Source: Acholeplasmataceae bacterium (GTDB lineage: Bacteria > Bacillota_I > Bacilli_A > Acholeplasmatales > Acholeplasmataceae). From it: a DNA stretch of 8,084 bases. Shown here piece after piece: positions 5,553 through 8,084 of the stretch. The DNA is taken from contig JAUSOA010000124.1 of the NCBI GenBank assembly GCA_030656435.1, forward strand, positions 1-8,084. The letters run 5' to 3'. Each line of letters starts with the position of its first letter. Positions within the stretch are counted from its first letter, which is position 1. Below the pieces are notes generated by a model. It made no database searches and was not told the DNA's origin. It was given only the letters and a program-made list of their open reading frames with translations. Position numbers and translations under genes: made by a program.

Positions 5553-5579
5553 TTTAGTAATTCGTAATATTTAGTAATT
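5553..5579. repeat. Direct repeat TTTAGTAATT, 17-base period
   Basis: TTTAGTAATT occurs at 5553-5562 and again at 5570-5579, just after the flavoprotein stop. The second copy overlaps the candidate -35 of the GGDEF gene. The core AGTAATT also occurs in the palindrome at 3858-3867 before the flavoprotein. It might be a tandem binding site, or simply AT-rich coincidence. Confidence 0.3.
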
Positions 5580-5606
5580 GTTTGTTTCCAAATCATATGA
5601 TATATT
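5578..5606 (+). promoter_or_regulatory. Candidate promoter upstream of the GGDEF gene
   Basis: TTGTTT (5578-5583), a 17-base spacer and TATATT (5601-5606) make a moderate sigma-A-type promoter. A ten-base palindrome, ATCATATGAT (5592-5601), overlaps its -10. Further downstream TGTTATAAA (5653-5661) resembles an extended -10, but it would start transcription almost at the start of the reading frame. As no terminator is seen after the flavoprotein gene, read-through is also possible. Confidence 0.35.
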
Positions 5607-5660
5607 ACACTTGGATTATTATCTAATTTCATTTTATATATACTGAAAGCAGTGTTATAA

Positions 5661-5834
5661 AAAGGGTGTGATGATTTAAAGAATAAGAATTACAATCAAG
5701 CTTCAGAATATTTAAAAAAAGAATATGACATCGATATTGCTTTTGATGTTCTTCTTGGTCGTAAAGATCGTGTACTTCTCTATGCAAACACCTCTAACAT
5801 TAATCAAATTGAGTTAAAAGTAATCTCTGGAGAT
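5661..5834 (+). other. Upstream in-frame coding stretch of the GGDEF protein, no start codon
   Basis: The GGDEF frame is open from just after a TAA at 5658-5660. It encodes a convincing protein stretch (…SEYLKKEYDIDIAFDVLLG, then RKDRVLLYANTSNINQIEL), clearly coding and probably the first part of the PAS-like domain. Yet no ATG, GTG or TTG is in frame before 5835. A good ribosome-binding-like AAAGGGTG (5660-5667) is followed by GTG-ATG-ATT-TAA (5668-5679) in another frame. One extra base between 5674 and 5676, for example a fourth T, would join that ATG to the open frame. The gene is therefore either disrupted by a one-base loss, affected by a sequence error, or started in a non-standard way. 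Confidence 0.6.
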
Positions 5835-6599
5835 TTGAGAATTTTAGGTTTAAATGATGCACAATCCATTATGTTTTCGGATCTTATCAATTCGGTTGAT
5901 CTATCAAATAAATATGCTGAAATAGCTGGAAAAGAAAGATACATGGACTATGTTTACGGAGAAGTTTTTAATTTTACTGAAGAAGTTGATATTACATTTC
6001 CTATACTAGCAAATGGGATTAGAAAATGGCTTAGGTTTAATATCTTTCCAGTTGAAAAAAACAAAGATATTAGTGTATTTTTCATTTCTGATGTATCAGA
6101 TTTGCTTATTAAAGAAGAACTTATTTATGAAAAGACGCATAAGGATACATTAACAAATCTTTTGAACAAATATTCCCTGGATTTTCATTACGGTCTACGC
6201 TATTTACTTCCTAACTTTCATGTTCTTTATCTAAATTTAGATAATTTCAAAATAATGAACGATACCTATGGACATGCAACTGGAAATGAGTTTCTACGAA
6301 AATTTGCTGACATTTTAAGACTTTACGAAAGTGAAGTAAACCGTTTTTATCGAATTGGTGGTGACGAGTTTGTTGGGCTTATCTTTGATGATGCAGAAAA
6401 AATTAAAAAAATAGCAAATGATATTGTTCAAAAAACAAAACAAATTCGCATACCACATTGTGATAAGGTGGTCACTGTTTCCATTGGTGTTGTGAAAGCT
6501 ATTCAAAGAGATGATGTAATTAGAAAAGCAGATGATGTGCTTTATCAGGTCAAGAGTTCTGGCAAAGATAAATATCATTACCAGGAAGAAAAACAATAA
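5835..6599 (+). CDS. PAS-like/GGDEF-domain protein, probably degenerate diguanylate cyclase
   Basis: The first in-frame start is TTG 5835, giving 254 residues, but coding clearly begins earlier (see 5661-5834). Residues 1 to about 92 look like a PAS-type sensor ending in W-L-R-F-N-I-F-P and FFISDVSDL. A linker then leads to the GGDEF domain: DTLTNLLNK (104-112), NLDNFKIMNDTYGH (134-147), GGDEF (175-179), VSIGV (215-219) and the KADDVLYQVKSSGKDKY end. Diguanylate cyclases make c-di-GMP from two GTP. Here the signature GGDEF is intact, but the metal-ligand Asp (PleD D327) is N134 and the guanine-contacting Asp (PleD D344) is N151. The RxxD inhibitory site five residues before GGDEF reads SEVN. 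Activity is therefore doubtful; it may bind GTP or act as an inactive sensor partner. No transmembrane helix is seen, so it is likely cytosolic. It ends at a strong hairpin shared with the HMA gene. Confidence 0.82.
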   Translation: MRILGLNDAQSIMFSDLINSVDLSNKYAEIAGKERYMDYVYGEVFNFTEEVDITFPILANGIRKWLRFNIFPVEKNKDISVFFISDVSDLLIKEELIYEKTHKDTLTNLLNKYSLDFHYGLRYLLPNFHVLYLNLDNFKIMNDTYGHATGNEFLRKFADILRLYESEVNRFYRIGGDEFVGLIFDDAEKIKKIANDIVQKTKQIRIPHCDKVVTVSIGVVKAIQRDDVIRKADDVLYQVKSSGKDKYHYQEEKQ

Positions 6600-6608
6600 G
6601 AACTTAAT

Positions 6609-6642
6609 AAAAAAAGCAATGCCCGCCGGCATTGCTTTTATA
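6609..6642. terminator. Bidirectional terminator between GGDEF and HMA genes
   Basis: GCAATGCC (6616-6623) and GGCATTGC (6628-6635) form a perfect GC-rich stem with the loop CGCC, extended by A-T pairs (6612-6615 with 6636-6639). On the minus strand it is followed by seven T (A tract 6609-6615), on the plus strand by only four T and then AT repeats. It is therefore strongest for the minus-strand HMA gene. Confidence 0.85.
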
Positions 6643-6646
6643 TATA

Positions 6647-6868
6647 TTATAGCTCCTTTGATTTGACTGCTTTATAGCCAAGTCTTGCGACTTGATTCAC
6701 AATTAATTTATCATCAACTGCATTTTCATCATAGGTAATGAATACTTTACTGCTTCCTAGTTCAACGTTAACATCAGCCACACCCTTTGTTTTCTTAAGA
6801 ATATTTGAAATTCCCATTGAACAACTTATACAGTGCATACCTATAACATCATATTCTGCTTTTTTCAT
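6647..6868 (-). CDS. Heavy-metal-associated (HMA) domain protein, CopZ-like chaperone
   Basis: This 73-residue protein is a single ferredoxin-like HMA domain of normal family length. The metal-binding loop is GMHCISC (10-16), with C13 and C16, which bind Cu(I) or another soft metal in CopZ, Atx1 and P-type ATPase N-domains. The rest fits the fold: KKTKGVADVNVEL (25-37), KVFITYDENAVDD (41-53), and a final ARLGYKA (61-67) with the aromatic residue typical of bacterial members. The ribosome-binding site on the minus strand is a perfect AAGGAGGT (6882-6875), six bases before the ATG. No copper ATPase or copper regulator gene is in the window, so the partner is unknown. It is divergent from the MFS transporter across 164 bases. 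Metal chaperoning is likely; copper specificity is inferred from the family. Confidence 0.9.
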   Translation of the reverse strand: MKKAEYDVIGMHCISCSMGISNILKKTKGVADVNVELGSSKVFITYDENAVDDKLIVNQVARLGYKAVKSKEL

Positions 6869-6880
6869 TTAAAGACCTCC

Positions 6881-6890
6881 TTGATATCAA
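6881..6890. promoter_or_regulatory. Palindrome TTGATATCAA in the HMA gene leader
   Basis: A perfect ten-base palindrome sits directly upstream of the HMA ribosome-binding site. A near-consensus -35 (TTGACT, minus strand, 6938-6933) is present, but the nearest -10-like TATATA (6912-6907) is 20 bases away, longer than ideal. The palindrome does not match the known CopY or CsoR operator forms. It is at most a candidate operator. Confidence 0.25.
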
Positions 6891-6965
6891 TATATATTAA
6901 TCTACTTATATAACACATCTTTTACGAGAAAAAGTCAAATTAAACGTCTTATTCCTTTAGCAATT

Positions 6966-7006
6966 CAGTTAAAACTGGAGTTAAATTGAAACAAATATTA
7001 TATAAT
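6966..7006 (+). promoter_or_regulatory. MFS gene promoter with dyad over the -35 region
   Basis: TATAAT at 7001-7006 is a perfect -10, with transcription expected near 7013 and a leader of about 20 bases. No good -35 exists at 16-18 bases. Instead the inverted repeat CAGTT-AA-AACTG (6966-6977) lies just upstream of where the -35 would be. That would suit an activator or repressor of the transporter gene. Confidence 0.5.
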
Positions 7007-7032
7007 GAAATTAAGGTTTTTTGGAGGACTTC

Positions 7033-8084
7033 ATGAAAAAAACAGTTTACCTATTAATTGCATTTTTCTTTATCCAAGGTATTGTTCACAATCTAGGGCA
7101 TCCCGTCACTCCAGCATTTGTAAGAGGACTTGGAATACCAGATTTTATGTTTGGTGTTTTTTTTGCTGCAATGAGCTTTGGATTAATGATTGGTTCACCA
7201 ATATGGGGTATATTAGCTGATCAAGGAAGAAGAAAGTTTTACATCGTTTTAGGTCTCTCCATCTATAGCATTGGTCAGTTTCTTTTTGCTTATAGTGCTG
7301 ATGCGACCTTAATGGTTATCTTTAGATTTGTTGCAGGCTTTGGAGTTGGTAGTGCACTAACCATCATGACATCTCAAATCATTGAACAATCTGAGCTTCG
7401 CGATCGAGCAAAGCATTTAGCATATGCTGCCGCATCTTCAACACTTGGAGCGTCCCTAGGTTATTGGATTGGAGGATTCTTATCAACAAATGCATCTATA
7501 GTTAACTTAATAGGCACTTCAGATTATCGAAGAATCTTTGTAATTCAAGTCATTTTAAATGTTTTATATACAATTTCAATTGTTGTTCTATTAAGAAATC
7601 AGGAAAAAGTAAGTAAAACGATGACAAAACCATCAATGATTGCTGGGCTAAAAGAAATTAGTAAAATTGATAAATCACTTTTAATCTTCTTAATTTCATT
7701 AACATTCATGACAATTGGAAGCATTAATGTATCAAAGTACCTCGATGTATATTTTGATCAGCTGGGATATAATCCACAGCAGCTCGGAACATTTGTAATG
7801 GTGACCGGAATTGTTTCAATGCTTTCAAGTATCTTTTTAGTACCCTATTTTGCTAAGGTCAAGAAACAGTTAAAATTGATTGGGATTATTCATTTAATTT
7901 GTGCAGCAATTATTTTTTATGTTTTTAGAGCAAGCAACTTTCTACTCATTATGTATACAGTCTTTATGATTTATGTTGTGTTAAAAACAATTTATCAACC
8001 ACTTGAGCAAAGCTATATTGCAAATCATGCGACTAACAATAAATATGGAAGTATCATGGGCCTTAGACAATCATTTGTTTCAGT
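7033..8084 (+). CDS. MFS transporter, drug:H+ antiporter-like (3' end beyond window)
   Basis: An open frame from ATG 7033 runs past the window end; 350 residues are visible of an expected 390-420 or so. GGAGG (7023-7027) lies five bases before the start. About ten transmembrane segments can be seen, near residues 5-25, 38-60, 69-88, 92-115, 129-150, 166-187, 215-235, 251-272, 281-298 and 303-322. A long cytoplasmic loop (about 188-213) separates the two halves, as in the major facilitator superfamily. The loop between helices 2 and 3 carries MFS motif A, GILADQGRRK (59-68). Helix 4 has the R-x-x-x-G-x-G-x-G pattern (R98 to G106). These features fit proton-coupled efflux of the DHA1 type. The substrate cannot be told. 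It is divergent from the HMA gene; a metal link is not supported by the sequence. Confidence 0.9.
   Translation, partial: MKKTVYLLIAFFFIQGIVHNLGHPVTPAFVRGLGIPDFMFGVFFAAMSFGLMIGSPIWGILADQGRRKFYIVLGLSIYSIGQFLFAYSADATLMVIFRFVAGFGVGSALTIMTSQIIEQSELRDRAKHLAYAAASSTLGASLGYWIGGFLSTNASIVNLIGTSDYRRIFVIQVILNVLYTISIVVLLRNQEKVSKTMTKPSMIAGLKEISKIDKSLLIFLISLTFMTIGSINVSKYLDVYFDQLGYNPQQLGTFVMVTGIVSMLSSIFLVPYFAKVKKQLKLIGIIHLICAAIIFYVFRASNFLLIMYTVFMIYVVLKTIYQPLEQSYIANHATNNKYGSIMGLRQSFVS

Noticed and set aside
5675..5681. TTTAAAG as a programmed -1 frameshift site for the GGDEF gene
   Set aside because: The heptamer is in the wrong phase: slippage there would lead out of the GGDEF frame, not from the ATG at 5671 into it.
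6315..6632. Minus-strand open frame opposite the GGDEF gene
   Set aside because: It runs antisense to the GGDEF domain and starts inside the terminator hairpin; its Phe/Ile richness reflects AT-rich antisense DNA.
7005..7220. 71-codon plus-strand frame at the start of the MFS gene
   Set aside because: It is out of frame with the MFS protein, has an implausible Cys/Trp-rich composition, and its ATG lies within the promoter/leader with no ribosome-binding site.

Overview
The window is AT-rich DNA, densely packed with bacterial genes. Every full-size gene ends in TAA, tryptophan is written TGG, and Shine-Dalgarno sequences are strong (AAGGAG type). This fits a low-GC Firmicute or an Acholeplasma/Izemoplasma-like mollicute relative using the standard genetic code. 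That placement is inference from base composition and gene style; no rRNA or marker gene is present. I see no mobile element, CRISPR array, tRNA or rRNA.

Layout. 1-184: probable tail of an upstream gene, then a hairpin terminator. 185-487: small three-helix membrane protein. 540-1088: divergent guanylate-kinase-like protein with its own extended -10 promoter. 1126-1635 (minus): SSAT-like GNAT acetyltransferase, convergent with the kinase and sharing a bidirectional terminator. 1804-2274: FMN split-barrel (PNPOx-like) protein, divergent from the acetyltransferase. 2468-3661: fabV, a trans-2-enoyl-CoA/ACP reductase, with a dyad at its predicted transcription start. 3713-4002: a leader with several inverted repeats but no gene. 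4003-4101: a 32-codon small ORF whose stop overlaps the start of the next gene (ATGA). 4098-5549: nitronate monooxygenase/2-nitropropane-dioxygenase-family flavoprotein. 5661-6599: PAS-like/GGDEF protein whose frame opens without a usable start codon. 6647-6868 (minus): CopZ-like HMA metal-binding protein. 7033 to the window end: MFS transporter, cut by the window edge.

How the genes may work together. FabV and the flavoprotein sit side by side on the same strand. FabV reduces trans-2-enoyl thioesters with NAD(P)H; the flavoprotein belongs to the superfamily that also contains FabK and PfaD enoyl reductases. A shared role in acyl-chain metabolism is possible but not proven. No terminator is visible between the flavoprotein and the GGDEF gene, so they may be partly co-transcribed. 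The other genes look like independent short units with their own promoters and terminators.

Most worth a second look: the coupled small ORF before the flavoprotein; the GGDEF protein, which keeps its signature but has Asn at two normally Asp ligand positions, lacks an I-site and has an apparently broken 5' end; and the dyads in the fabV and flavoprotein control regions.
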